9,446 nt of DNA from an uncultured Bacteroidales bacterium (GCA_947097635.1 CAMURW010000039.1:1-9446), one strand, 5' to 3'. Positions 1-6,869 are shown, numbered from the stretch's first letter. Program-made: numbers and translations. Notes: generated from the sequence alone by a model not told the origin.

Positions 1-104
1 CGAAATACACAGACAGCGCAAGAAGCAATGTCGTTTGGGACACCATGTTCCTCTTCAACGATCTCGGCATATCGGACACCTGCACCGTTATTCATCTGCG
101 GTGA

Positions 105-287
105 CCCTGCCCGAAGCAGTGTTTCCGTCTGATGTCTCATCAGGATGCACCCACCAACATCTGCTGGGGCGACCGTAACCGCAGCGCCATGGTGCGCGTG
201 CCTCTGGGATGGACAGAGGGCAGCGGCAACATGGTAGTGCATGTTACCCAGATGTCACAGGAAATGTTGTTATTTAATATTGGCTAA
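105..287 (+). pseudogene. Glutamine synthetase fragment, decayed
   Basis: An open stretch between a stop at 102-104 and a stop at 285-287 encodes, from about 123, a segment reading CFRLMSHQDAPTNICWGDRN followed by RSAMVRVPLGW. The R-N-R-S-A-x-x-R-[IV]-P core is a conserved active-site signature of glutamine synthetase, and the preceding APTN-x-CWGD matches my memory of the long type I-like enzymes of Bacteroidales. Similarity fades after about 235, where the full enzyme should continue with its C-terminal third, and the sequence turns AT-rich. Upstream (3-104) the same frame is open but does not read as glutamine synthetase to me. The piece is therefore a truncated remnant, not a working gene. 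I see no ATG that would make it a plausible small protein. The family call is from motif recognition only. Confidence 0.55.
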
Positions 288-292
288 TGTGC

Positions 293-317
293 TATTTTAT
301 AATGTATTTTATAATGT
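293..317. repeat. 12-bp tandem repeat, two copies
   Basis: Two perfect adjacent copies of TATTTTATAATG lie at 293-304 and 305-316, with the next T of a third copy. They sit in the AT-rich leader about 40 bp upstream of the crotonase -7 element. They could be low-complexity DNA, an upstream AT element, or paired binding sites. Nothing in the sequence decides between these. Confidence 0.6.
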
Positions 318-354
318 CTTATAAATATTTTTCTGCAGATTCGGGAATTTTGTA

Positions 355-362
355 TAACTTTG
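355..362 (+). promoter_or_regulatory. Bacteroidetes -7 element for crotonase gene
   Basis: TAACTTTG matches the Bacteroidetes primary sigma factor -7 consensus TAnnTTTG exactly. No good TTTG -33 box is seen at the expected 19-21 bp spacing. Transcription would begin near 368-370, leaving about 16 nt before the ATG at 385. Confidence 0.55.
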
Positions 363-384
363 CATTCTCAAATATGTGAATGCT

Positions 385-1161
385 ATGGAGTATAAATTCC
401 TAAAAATCGATAAGAAAGAGCACGTTGGCACTATCACTATCAGTGCCCCAAAATCGCTGAATGCACTGAACAGCATCCTTCTTGCTGAGCTGGATCGTGC
501 GGTGGACGAACTGGGTAAGAGAATGCGATGCCTGATAATAACTGGTGACGGTGACAAAAGTTTCGTTGCCGGTGCCGATATTAGCGAAATGGCTACCCTC
601 AACGAGCAGGAAGGTATGGCCTTTGGCAAACGGGGATCCGCCGTGTTTCGCAAGATAGAAACACTTACTATCCCAGTGATTGCAGCCGTCAATGGTTTTG
701 CCCTAGGCGGCGGCTGTGAGTTGGCAATGGCTTGCGACATACGCATATGCAGCAGCAATGCATGTTTTGGCCAACCCGAGGTGGGGTTGGGTATCATTCC
801 TGGCTTCAGCGGCACCTATCGTCTGGCCAGGTTGGTAGGAATGGGGATGGCAAAGCAACTCATCTTCACTGGCAAGAATATCAAAGCCGACGAAGCTCTG
901 CGCATAGGGCTGGTGAATGCCGTGTACGAGCCTGCCGAGTTGATGCCTAAGGCGATGGAAATGGCAGAGACGATCAGCCACAATGCTCCATTGGCTGTCG
1001 CTGCTGCCAAACGCGACATCAACAACGAGTACGACCTGACGGCCGATGAGGCAATCGCTTTCGAAAACAAAGATTTCGGTCTCTGTTTTGCTACCCACGA
1101 CCAGAAAGCTGGTATGAATGCTTTCCTACACAAGGGCAAAGCCGAGTTCGAAGGAAGGTAG
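385..1161 (+). CDS. crt: Enoyl-CoA hydratase / crotonase
   Basis: Crotonase-fold enzyme of 258 residues, the family's usual length, likely interconverting 3-hydroxybutyryl-CoA and crotonyl-CoA in the cytoplasm. Visible motifs are the oxyanion-hole strand VAGADIS (about residues 61-67), GGGCELAMACD with the first catalytic Glu (about E112), and FGQPEVGLGIIPG with the second (about E132). Having both glutamates argues for a true hydratase, not an isomerase-type relative. The FGQPEV...GMAKQLIFTG stretch resembles clostridial Crt as I recall it. The open frame reaches a GTG at 376, three codons earlier, but the -7 element at 355-362 leaves that GTG only a few bases from the predicted transcript start, so the ATG at 385 is preferred. 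A 3-hydroxybutyryl-CoA dehydrogenase follows 279 bp downstream on the same strand, supporting a C4-CoA role over general beta-oxidation. The exact substrate is inferred. Confidence 0.9.
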   Translation: MEYKFLKIDKKEHVGTITISAPKSLNALNSILLAELDRAVDELGKRMRCLIITGDGDKSFVAGADISEMATLNEQEGMAFGKRGSAVFRKIETLTIPVIAAVNGFALGGGCELAMACDIRICSSNACFGQPEVGLGIIPGFSGTYRLARLVGMGMAKQLIFTGKNIKADEALRIGLVNAVYEPAELMPKAMEMAETISHNAPLAVAAAKRDINNEYDLTADEAIAFENKDFGLCFATHDQKAGMNAFLHKGKAEFEGR

Positions 1162-1440
1162 GATGTGTGTCGTGAGCGTGTGGAAAGCAGATATGGCCGC
1201 CATGGGATAAGGCAGGAAAACGAGATTTGCTGTGAATGTCGCGTTGTGGACGGCAAAGTGCAGGACGGAACACAAGGCTATGGCAGACGTGGAAAGTTCA
1301 TGAGAGTACTGCACGGCACCGAGGTAGGTCACGACCAGCGCGGCACGGGGCGCGCCATAGGATGCAACCTGTTTTTGGGATTATAAGTCCATAAAACTCT
1401 ATAAAGTGTATTTTTGTTCAATAAATAAAATTAACTCAAT
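1162..1440. other. Spacer without recognisable gene
   Basis: This 279-bp gap has two parts. Positions 1162 to about 1380 are as GC-rich as coding DNA and contain an open frame (1165-1386, plus strand, 73 codons) and an opposing open frame on the minus strand (about 1126-1380). Neither yields a protein I recognise. Positions 1381-1440 are AT-rich leader DNA holding the promoter of the next gene. No terminator hairpin is seen after the crotonase gene, so some read-through into the dehydrogenase gene is possible. The GC-rich part may be a decayed gene remnant. Confidence 0.4.
1409..1416 (+). promoter_or_regulatory. Bacteroidetes -7 element for dehydrogenase gene
   Basis: TATTTTTG fits TAnnTTTG exactly. 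Its last base is 25 nt before the ATG at 1441, close to the arrangement at the crotonase gene (23 nt), which suggests both genes have their own promoter and very short leaders. No well-placed -33 box is visible. Confidence 0.55.
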
Positions 1441-2277
1441 ATGAAAATTTGTGTTATTGGAACCGGCACGATGGCCAAAGGCATCGTGAAAGCCTTCGCT
1501 GCCAAGATGCCCGTCACGATGAAAAGCCGTACCCAGGCCAGCCTCGACAAGGCTATGGGGTCTATCAGCAAGGGCTACGCTAAACTGGTGGAAAAAGGCA
1601 AATTGACTCAGGATGTTGTGGACACCATGCTTAGGAATATTACCTCCACCACCGATTACGCTGCTTTTGCCGATGCCGACCTCGTTATCGAAGCCGCCGT
1701 GGAGGATATGCAGCTGAAGAAAGAGGTGTTTACCGAGCTGGACAAAATCTGCAAGCCCGAAACCATTTTCGCCACCAACAGTTCCTCCCTCTCTATCACA
1801 GAGATAGCTGCCTGCACCAACCGTCCTGCACAGTTTATCGGCATGCACTTCTTCAACCCTGCCGACCGCATGAAGCTTATCGAGGTGATTCGCGGACAGT
1901 TGACTAGCGACACAGTGGTAAAATGCATCATGGATCTCGGCACCTCCATCGGCAAAGAGCCTGTGGAAGTGAAGGAAGCTCCTGGCTTTGTGGTGAATCG
2001 CATCCTCATTCCCATGATCAACGAGGCTGTAGGCATTCTGGCCGACGGCATCGCCAGTGCAGAAGATGTCGACAAGTGCATGAGACTCGGTGCCAACCAT
2101 CCCATGGGCCCCTTGGAACTGGCCGACCTCATCGGCAACGATGTAAACCTGGCTATCATGGAGGTGCTATACAAAGAATTCGGCGACTCCAAGTATCGTC
2201 CTCACCCGTTGCTGCGCAAAATGGTGCGCGCTGGCTTGCTAGGTCGCAAGACGGGAGAAGGTTTCTACAAGTATTGA
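1441..2277 (+). CDS. hbd: 3-hydroxybutyryl-CoA dehydrogenase
   Basis: Oxidoreductase of 278 residues converting acetoacetyl-CoA and 3-hydroxybutyryl-CoA. The Rossmann domain begins at residue 3 with VIGTGTMAKG. The catalytic set is present at the spacing of characterised Hbd enzymes: S115 in NSSSLS, H136 in GMHFFNP, E148 in LIEVIRG and N186 in GFVVNR. The C-terminal dimerisation domain (about 180-278) contains GANHPMGPLELADL and ends in the family's typical GRKTGEGFYKY. At the end of the second Rossmann strand, where NAD-dependent homologues carry an Asp, this protein has KSRTQ (about residues 28-32). That resembles the NADP-type enzyme of Clostridium kluyveri as I recall it, so NADP(H) preference is plausible but inferred. 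It follows a crotonase gene, giving two consecutive steps of a C4-CoA (butyrate or crotonate) route. A-rich DNA rather than a Shine-Dalgarno precedes the ATG. Confidence 0.92.
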   Translation: MKICVIGTGTMAKGIVKAFAAKMPVTMKSRTQASLDKAMGSISKGYAKLVEKGKLTQDVVDTMLRNITSTTDYAAFADADLVIEAAVEDMQLKKEVFTELDKICKPETIFATNSSSLSITEIAACTNRPAQFIGMHFFNPADRMKLIEVIRGQLTSDTVVKCIMDLGTSIGKEPVEVKEAPGFVVNRILIPMINEAVGILADGIASAEDVDKCMRLGANHPMGPLELADLIGNDVNLAIMEVLYKEFGDSKYRPHPLLRKMVRAGLLGRKTGEGFYKY

Positions 2278-2330
2278 TTCCCTACAGTCGCACAGACACG
2301 GTATATCAACCCGAAATGTCCTGTATGTAT

Positions 2331-2374
2331 TACAGCGTCCTTTTCGCAAGAAGGGGACGTTGTATTTTCTTCTT
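2331..2374 (+). terminator. Rho-independent terminator after hbd
   Basis: A 15-bp stem (2331-2345 with 2350-2364, including three G-U wobbles) is closed by a GCAA tetraloop of the stable GNRA class and followed by the T-rich run TTTTCTTCTT. It lies 54 bp after the dehydrogenase stop codon and 76 bp before the next gene. Confidence 0.85.
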
Positions 2375-2393
2375 CGTGCGGGCTGCAGGGTAG

Positions 2394-2408
2394 AGACGGC
2401 CGCCGTCT
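2394..2408. repeat. Short perfect palindrome
   Basis: AGACGG-CCG-CCGTCT forms a 6-bp inverted repeat with a 3-base centre, between the terminator at 2331-2374 and the lipoprotein gene starting at 2450. No T-run follows, so it is not a terminator. It could be an operator or a 5' untranslated hairpin for the downstream gene, or chance. Confidence 0.4.
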
Positions 2409-2449
2409 GAACCTCCCTTCCTCTTCCGCGGGCAAGAACACTTATTTCT

Positions 2450-3523
2450 ATGACTTTTCTGATATATTCTCGGCTCTTTCGTGGCCGTATCATTCTTGTA
2501 GTAAGATTAGCATTGCTGATGCTGTACTTTTCAGGATGCAATGTTTCTCAAGGGCAAGAAAAGGAGGCGGCACCGTTTCGGGTGATGTTCTGGAATGTGG
2601 AGAACTATTTCGACACGCAGCACGATACATTAAAGAACGACTACGAGTTTTTGCCTCGTGGTGTGCGTTATTGGACGCGGAAACGCTTCGAGGCGAAACG
2701 TAATCAAATCTACAAGACGATAGTGGCATTGGGCGAAGCAGGTGGCGAGCCTTATAGCGAGGCGTTGATACCTGCGATTGTGGGGCTGGCAGAGGTGGAA
2801 AACGACGGGGTGCTGCGCGAGCTGTGCCAGGGCACGCCACTGGCGAAATACCATTACCAGTCTGTACATTACGAGAGTCCCGACGCAAGAGGCATAGACG
2901 TGGCTTTGCTGTATCGTCCCCAGTATTTCCGAGTGCTAGAAAGCAGGAGTTTGTGTGTCAGCGATACTTCGCAAGGCTTTCGAACGAGGGACATCCTTCT
3001 TGTCTTTGGTGTCTCCGCCAGCGGCGACAGCCTGGTGCTTTTTGTGTGCCACTTTCCCAGCAAACGTGGTGGCAAAGAGGCCGACGTGCGGCGTGCGAAA
3101 GTGGCACGGTATCTTATGCAGCAGATGAGTAGTGCGATCCGTGAGCATCCCACAGCAGTGGTGCTGGCAATGGGCGATTTTAATGCCACACCCAAGGAGA
3201 TGGCAGCCTATGTGCCGTACGGTTTTGTAAACCTTATGGACAGGCTGCCAACCCACGAAGGCAGCTATTTCTACCAGGGACGCTGGAGCTATATCGACCA
3301 ATTCTTCGTCAGTGGCAATACCTTAGAGGAAGGGAAGAGGGACGAAGGGTCTTGCCCCTTGCGGCTGGAAGGCAACAATGCCAACATCTTCCACCTCCGT
3401 CCCCTGCTTACCGAGGATAAGGGCAATATGGATCTCAAACCACGTCGCACTTTTCAGGGACCCAAATATTATGGTGGGGTCAGCGATCACCTGCCTATCT
3501 ACCTCACATTGCAACGCATGTAG
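2450..3523 (+). CDS. Exported endonuclease/exonuclease/phosphatase-family lipoprotein
   Basis: Protein of 357 residues with a metal-dependent endonuclease/exonuclease/phosphatase (DNase I-like) fold. All the usual motifs are present in order: FWNVEN (47-52), GLAEVEN (112-118, metal-binding Glu), RGIDVALLYRP (147-157), CHFPSKRGG (200-208), GDFNATP (242-248), SYIDQFF (280-286) and SDHLP (345-349, catalytic His-Asp pair). Residues 1-30 form a basic then hydrophobic signal ending LYFSGC, so C30 is a probable lipidation site, though Phe at -3 makes the lipobox less canonical. This predicts a lipoprotein acting in the periplasm or at the cell surface. The substrate may be extracellular nucleic acid, a sugar phosphate or a phospholipid; the sequence does not say. 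It stands alone between a terminator and a spacer with a fresh promoter element. No clear -7 element precedes it. Confidence 0.85.
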   Translation: MTFLIYSRLFRGRIILVVRLALLMLYFSGCNVSQGQEKEAAPFRVMFWNVENYFDTQHDTLKNDYEFLPRGVRYWTRKRFEAKRNQIYKTIVALGEAGGEPYSEALIPAIVGLAEVENDGVLRELCQGTPLAKYHYQSVHYESPDARGIDVALLYRPQYFRVLESRSLCVSDTSQGFRTRDILLVFGVSASGDSLVLFVCHFPSKRGGKEADVRRAKVARYLMQQMSSAIREHPTAVVLAMGDFNATPKEMAAYVPYGFVNLMDRLPTHEGSYFYQGRWSYIDQFFVSGNTLEEGKRDEGSCPLRLEGNNANIFHLRPLLTEDKGNMDLKPRRTFQGPKYYGGVSDHLPIYLTLQRM

Positions 3524-3559
3524 TCTCTCTCTTCTTTTCTCCATGTTATTTTTTTTATG

Positions 3560-3567
3560 TATCTTTG
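3560..3567 (+). promoter_or_regulatory. Bacteroidetes -7 element upstream of lipoprotein-cca-miaA
   Basis: TATCTTTG fits TAnnTTTG exactly and lies just after the preceding gene, downstream of a T-rich run. Transcription from near 3574 would give a leader of about 88 nt before the lipoprotein ATG at 3662. The leader holds a 12-codon open frame beginning at the ATG at 3575, of unknown significance. Confidence 0.5.
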
Positions 3568-3661
3568 CAGCCGCATGAATCATGTACGTAAAGTGCTGTT
3601 ATGTGTTGCTTAATAATATATTACGTACCTCTCTTGTGCATTGTCCAAACATTGGTATTAA

Positions 3662-4375
3662 ATGAAAAAGATATATTTACTCCCTATAGCACTCGTTACT
3701 GTGCTTCTGGTGTCTTGTAGCAACACCCACGAAGAGGTTATTTCTACCTACGATGATGGTTCCCCGAAGCTCGTCTATATCATGCAAGGTAAAAAAGACG
3801 AAAACCAGCAGAAGGTGGGTGAGAGAATGTTTTACCAGGATGGTACGCTGCGGTGGAACAAGCACTTCGCCGATGCTAGCAACACTGGCAAGTGGCGATA
3901 CTACTATGAAAATGGACAACTTTTCGCTGAGGGTGACTTCTCGCAGTGCCACGAGACGGGCTGCAACTGGCTGTTCTATAACGCCGAGGGAGGTGCATTG
4001 CTGGAGGGAAAGCATGACAGCGTGGTGGTATCCGCCTTCAACACGGATATGTTCCCCCTCACCGTAGGCTTCTTCCATGGCGACAGCATCTTGGTGATAG
4101 AGTTTTACGAAGATCTCTGCCAGCGGTCGTCGGGCACGCTGGTGAAAGGCAAGCGCAGCGGACACTGGACTTTCTATTTCCCCAGCGGCGTAAAGCAGGC
4201 AGAAGCTATTTATATCGACGGCGTGGAGAACGGTATGCACTGTGCCTATCGCGAGAACGGAGTGCCCTACTTCCGTGGTCTCTACATCAACGGCAAGCGT
4301 GCTGGCGTGTGGGAATTCTATGACCAGGACGGTCGTCTCAGTGGTAAACAGAACTTTGACAAACCCCTGAAATAG
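3662..4375 (+). CDS. MORN/YwqK-repeat lipoprotein
   Basis: Lipoprotein of 237 residues. The N-terminus has two lysines, a hydrophobic core and a good lipobox, LVSC, with lipidation predicted at C19. The rest is a chain of short repeats of the MORN-like type, with recurring YxxG-x-x... and GxWxFY units: YDDGSPK, YQDGTLRW, GKWRYYYENGQLFAEGDF, GHWTFYFPSG, YRENGVPYFRGLY and GVWEFYDQDGRLSGKQNF. Homologues are often labelled YwqK-family antitoxins, but no toxin partner is present and that label says little about function. The repeats form beta-hairpin ladders that typically mediate binding; an envelope role is inferred only from the lipobox. The gene ends 7 bp before the CCA-adding enzyme gene and is probably co-transcribed with it, although no functional link is apparent. 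Confidence 0.85.
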   Translation: MKKIYLLPIALVTVLLVSCSNTHEEVISTYDDGSPKLVYIMQGKKDENQQKVGERMFYQDGTLRWNKHFADASNTGKWRYYYENGQLFAEGDFSQCHETGCNWLFYNAEGGALLEGKHDSVVVSAFNTDMFPLTVGFFHGDSILVIEFYEDLCQRSSGTLVKGKRSGHWTFYFPSGVKQAEAIYIDGVENGMHCAYRENGVPYFRGLYINGKRAGVWEFYDQDGRLSGKQNFDKPLK

Positions 4376-4382
4376 CACGAAC

Positions 4383-5822
4383 ATGGATATGGAACTTTCA
4401 CATCCTATCTACCACATCATAAGCGACGTAGCGGACAGGTTGCATCTTCGGGCGTACGCCGTGGGAGGAGTGGTGCGCGACTACTACCTGCAACGTCCCT
4501 GCACGGACATAGACATCGTGTGTCTGGGCAGCGGCATCGCACTGGCGCACGAGGTGGCAAAGAGCATAGATCCTAAGAAGGAAGTGGCAGTCTTCAGAAA
4601 CTTCGGCACCGCGTCATTCACCTACCCTTGGAGTGGACAGATGTGGGACATCGAGTTTGTGGGCGCAAGGCGAGAGAGTTATCAGCACGACAGCCGCAAC
4701 CCCATCGTAGAGGACGGCACCCTGGAAGACGACCAGAACCGGCGTGACTTCACCATCAACGCAATGGCGGTGGGGCTCAATAAGGACAACTACGGTGAGT
4801 TGCTGGATCCCTTCGGAGGCATCAAGGACCTCAACGACGGCATTCTGCGCACACCTTTGGATCCTGCCGTCACTTTCTGCGACGACCCGTTGCGCATGAT
4901 GCGAGCCGTGCGCTTCGCTTCACAGTTGGGATTCCGTATCGCCGCCCCCACATTCGAAGCCATCAAGGCCAATGCCGAGCGCATAAGGATAGTGAGCCGC
5001 GAGCGCATCACTACCGAACTCAACAAGATACTTCTGAGCCCTAAGCCCAGTGTGGGACTAAAACTGTTGCAGTTGACCAGACTTATGCCCATCATCTTCC
5101 CCGAGGTTTCTAAGTTAAAGGGAGTGGAAACACGCGACAACCACAGCCACAAGGATAATTTCTACCACACCCTGGAGGTGGTAGACCACGTGGCTGCCAA
5201 GAGCGACAACCTGTGGCTGAGGTGGGCGGCACTGCTTCACGACATCGGCAAACCCGCCACCAAACGCTACGATGCCAGACTGGGATGGACATTCCACGGT
5301 CACGAAGTGAAAGGCAGCCGCATGGTGAAATGCATCTTCGAGAATATGCGTCTTCCCTTGGATGTCAAGATGAAATATGTGGAGAAGCTCGTGCTGCTGC
5401 ACCTGCGTCCCATTATCCTGGCCGAGGACGAGGTGACAGACAGCGCTGTGCGACGTCTGCTGTTCGATGCTGGCGACGATATCGACGACCTGATGACGCT
5501 GTGCGAGGCCGATATCACCAGCAAGAACGAGGATAAGGTACGTCGTTTCATGTCCAACTTCAGGTTGGTGCGTCAGAAACTTGTGGAACTGGAGGAAAAA
5601 GACCGCATACGCAACTTCCAACCACCCATCAGCGGCGAAGATATCATGTATGCTTTCGATATTAAACCAAGCGTAAGCATCGGTATCATCAAGGATGCAA
5701 TCAAGGATGCTATCTTGGACGGCACAGTACACAACGACCGTGCCGAATGTTGGCAGTTCATGCTTTCCAAAGGCGGCGAGATAGGTCTTACGGCAGCACA
5801 CACGGAAATGCCGAAATCATAA
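4383..5822 (+). CDS. cca: CCA-adding tRNA nucleotidyltransferase with HD domain
   Basis: Class II tRNA nucleotidyltransferase of 479 residues, which builds or repairs the 3' CCA end of tRNAs in the cytoplasm. The head domain carries GGVVRD (28-33) and the metal-binding DID (42-44), then RRDFTINAMA (120-129, ribose selection), LLDPFGG (140-146) and DDPLRMMRAVRF (167-178). ERITTELNKIL (207-217) belongs to the neck. The C-terminal half has an HD phosphohydrolase-type domain: H262, HDIGKP (286-291) and FHGHE (304-308). This length and head-plus-HD layout fit the long bacterial CCA/poly(A) polymerase-like enzymes. Whether it adds all of CCA or only part cannot be settled from motifs alone, and no second such gene is visible here. 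A second ATG two codons in (4389) is an equally possible start. miaA follows after 44 bp. Confidence 0.93.
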   Translation: MDMELSHPIYHIISDVADRLHLRAYAVGGVVRDYYLQRPCTDIDIVCLGSGIALAHEVAKSIDPKKEVAVFRNFGTASFTYPWSGQMWDIEFVGARRESYQHDSRNPIVEDGTLEDDQNRRDFTINAMAVGLNKDNYGELLDPFGGIKDLNDGILRTPLDPAVTFCDDPLRMMRAVRFASQLGFRIAAPTFEAIKANAERIRIVSRERITTELNKILLSPKPSVGLKLLQLTRLMPIIFPEVSKLKGVETRDNHSHKDNFYHTLEVVDHVAAKSDNLWLRWAALLHDIGKPATKRYDARLGWTFHGHEVKGSRMVKCIFENMRLPLDVKMKYVEKLVLLHLRPIILAEDEVTDSAVRRLLFDAGDDIDDLMTLCEADITSKNEDKVRRFMSNFRLVRQKLVELEEKDRIRNFQPPISGEDIMYAFDIKPSVSIGIIKDAIKDAILDGTVHNDRAECWQFMLSKGGEIGLTAAHTEMPKS

Positions 5823-5861
5823 AAGGCTATCCTTTAGAATCTCAGCATAATAATAACATAA

Positions 5862-5869
5862 TAACTTTG
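5862..5869 (+). promoter_or_regulatory. -7-like element overlapping miaA start
   Basis: TAACTTTG matches TAnnTTTG and is the same octamer found before the crotonase gene. It overlaps the TTG (5867-5869) that is the only reasonable start codon for MiaA. A transcript from here would begin inside the coding region, so this may be chance similarity, or the true start may be upstream. Confidence 0.25.
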
Positions 5870-6796
5870 CGCAGCACTACCCTCATCCTCGTCCTCGGCC
5901 CCACAGCGGTTGGCAAAACGGCTTACGCCATACGTCTGGCGCAGCAGTTGGATACAGAGATTGTTAATTGCGATTCGCGTCAGTGCTACAGCGAGATGAA
6001 CATTGGTGTGGCACGCCCAAGCCCAGAGGAACTGATGGCGGTGCCTCATCACTTTATCGCCAATCGCAGCGTGCGGAATCCCTACAACGTCTATACCTAT
6101 GAACAGGAAGCCCTGCAATGTCTACACCAGTTGTTTCGAAAGCACGACACCGTGGTGGCAGTAGGCGGCAGCGGACTTTATGCCGACGTGCTTTGCCATG
6201 GCATCAGCGCTATGCCCGACCCGCTGCCTGAGTTGCGGCAGCAACTGCAGCAACGCCTGAAGCGCGAGGGACTGGCATCGTTGCAGCAGGAACTGGAGAG
6301 GAGAGACCCAGAATATTATCAGCAGGTCGACCTTTGGAACCCCGTGCGCGTGCAACGTGCCTTGGAAGTGTGTATCACCACCGGACGTCCCTATAGCCAG
6401 GTGGTGTCGCAGCCTGCCGTGCAACGTCCATTCGCCATACGCAAGATAGCGCTGCGCTGCGAACGCGAACGGCTGAAAGAACGCATTGCTTTGCGTACAG
6501 GCCAAATGTACCAACAAGGTCTGCTGCAGGAATCCATGAATCTGTTGCCCTATCGTCGGTTGCGGCCATTGAATACTGTGGGCTACAAGGAAATCTTCGC
6601 CTATTTCGACCAGATACAGATGCTGACTGGCTACGACCCTCTCTCGTTGACGGCAGTCCAGCTTGCGGAGACAAATCCCCTGCTGCAACAAGCGCTGCAA
6701 AATATTGTCACCCACACTTGGCAATACGCCAAAAAGCAGCTTTCCTATTTCGCTAGAAACCCTGAGATAGAATGGATTACAGAGGATGAAAAATAA
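5867..6796 (+). CDS. miaA: tRNA dimethylallyltransferase
   Basis: Transfers a dimethylallyl group to N6 of A37 in tRNAs reading UNN codons. With a start at TTG 5867 it is 309 residues, typical for the family. Motifs are the P-loop GPTAVGKT (11-18), NCDSRQCYSEMNIG with the DSRQ dimethylallyl-diphosphate/tRNA site (D36-Q39), VGGSGLY, NTVGYKE and a C-terminal QYAKKQLSYFARN (family consensus about R-Y-A-K-R-Q-x-T-W-F). The start is uncertain. No ATG or GTG occurs between the ATG at 5747 and the P-loop, and using 5747 would overlap cca by 76 bp and add 40 residues that look like out-of-frame cca sequence. TTG is therefore preferred. It follows cca by 44 bp, so two tRNA-maturation enzymes are probably made from one transcript. 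MiaB, which completes the modification, is not in the window. Confidence 0.92.
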   Translation: MRSTTLILVLGPTAVGKTAYAIRLAQQLDTEIVNCDSRQCYSEMNIGVARPSPEELMAVPHHFIANRSVRNPYNVYTYEQEALQCLHQLFRKHDTVVAVGGSGLYADVLCHGISAMPDPLPELRQQLQQRLKREGLASLQQELERRDPEYYQQVDLWNPVRVQRALEVCITTGRPYSQVVSQPAVQRPFAIRKIALRCERERLKERIALRTGQMYQQGLLQESMNLLPYRRLRPLNTVGYKEIFAYFDQIQMLTGYDPLSLTAVQLAETNPLLQQALQNIVTHTWQYAKKQLSYFARNPEIEWITEDEK

Positions 6797-6838
6797 TATA
6801 AAAATAATTTGCTAAAGTCGCAATTTTCTTACAGGAAG

Positions 6839-6868
6839 TTGCACTAAACTACGTTGTTTGTTATTTTG
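6839..6868 (+). promoter_or_regulatory. Candidate promoter of structured RNA
   Basis: A TTG at 6839-6841 and TATTTTG at 6862-6868 (one base short of TAnnTTTG) are separated by 20 bp, the usual distance between Bacteroidetes -33 and -7 boxes. Transcription would begin near 6873, at the base of the long-range helix described for 6870-7003. The agreement in position is the main support. Confidence 0.4.
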
Positions 6869-6869
6869 T

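Noticed and set aside
309..815. 168-codon minus-strand open frame over the crotonase leader and gene
   Set aside because: It runs across the promoter and into a strongly supported coding region, and its translation is low-complexity Ser/Pro/Ile-rich.
1399..2100. 233-codon open frame antisense to the 3-hydroxybutyryl-CoA dehydrogenase
   Set aside because: It is explained as the complement of a well-conserved enzyme and has no recognisable domain.
3662..4375. Toxin-antitoxin module suggested by the YwqK-family name
   Set aside because: No toxin-like partner is adjacent, and the protein is a lipobox-bearing repeat protein beside tRNA-processing genes.
3677..4384. 235-codon open frame antisense to the MORN lipoprotein
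   Set aside because: The plus-strand frame has a lipobox and regular repeats. The antisense product is an unstructured mirror with no motif.
5747..5866. ATG at 5747 as the MiaA start
   Set aside because: The extra 40 residues come from cca read in another frame and do not look like a MiaA N-terminus. The P-loop normally lies within the first 10-20 residues.
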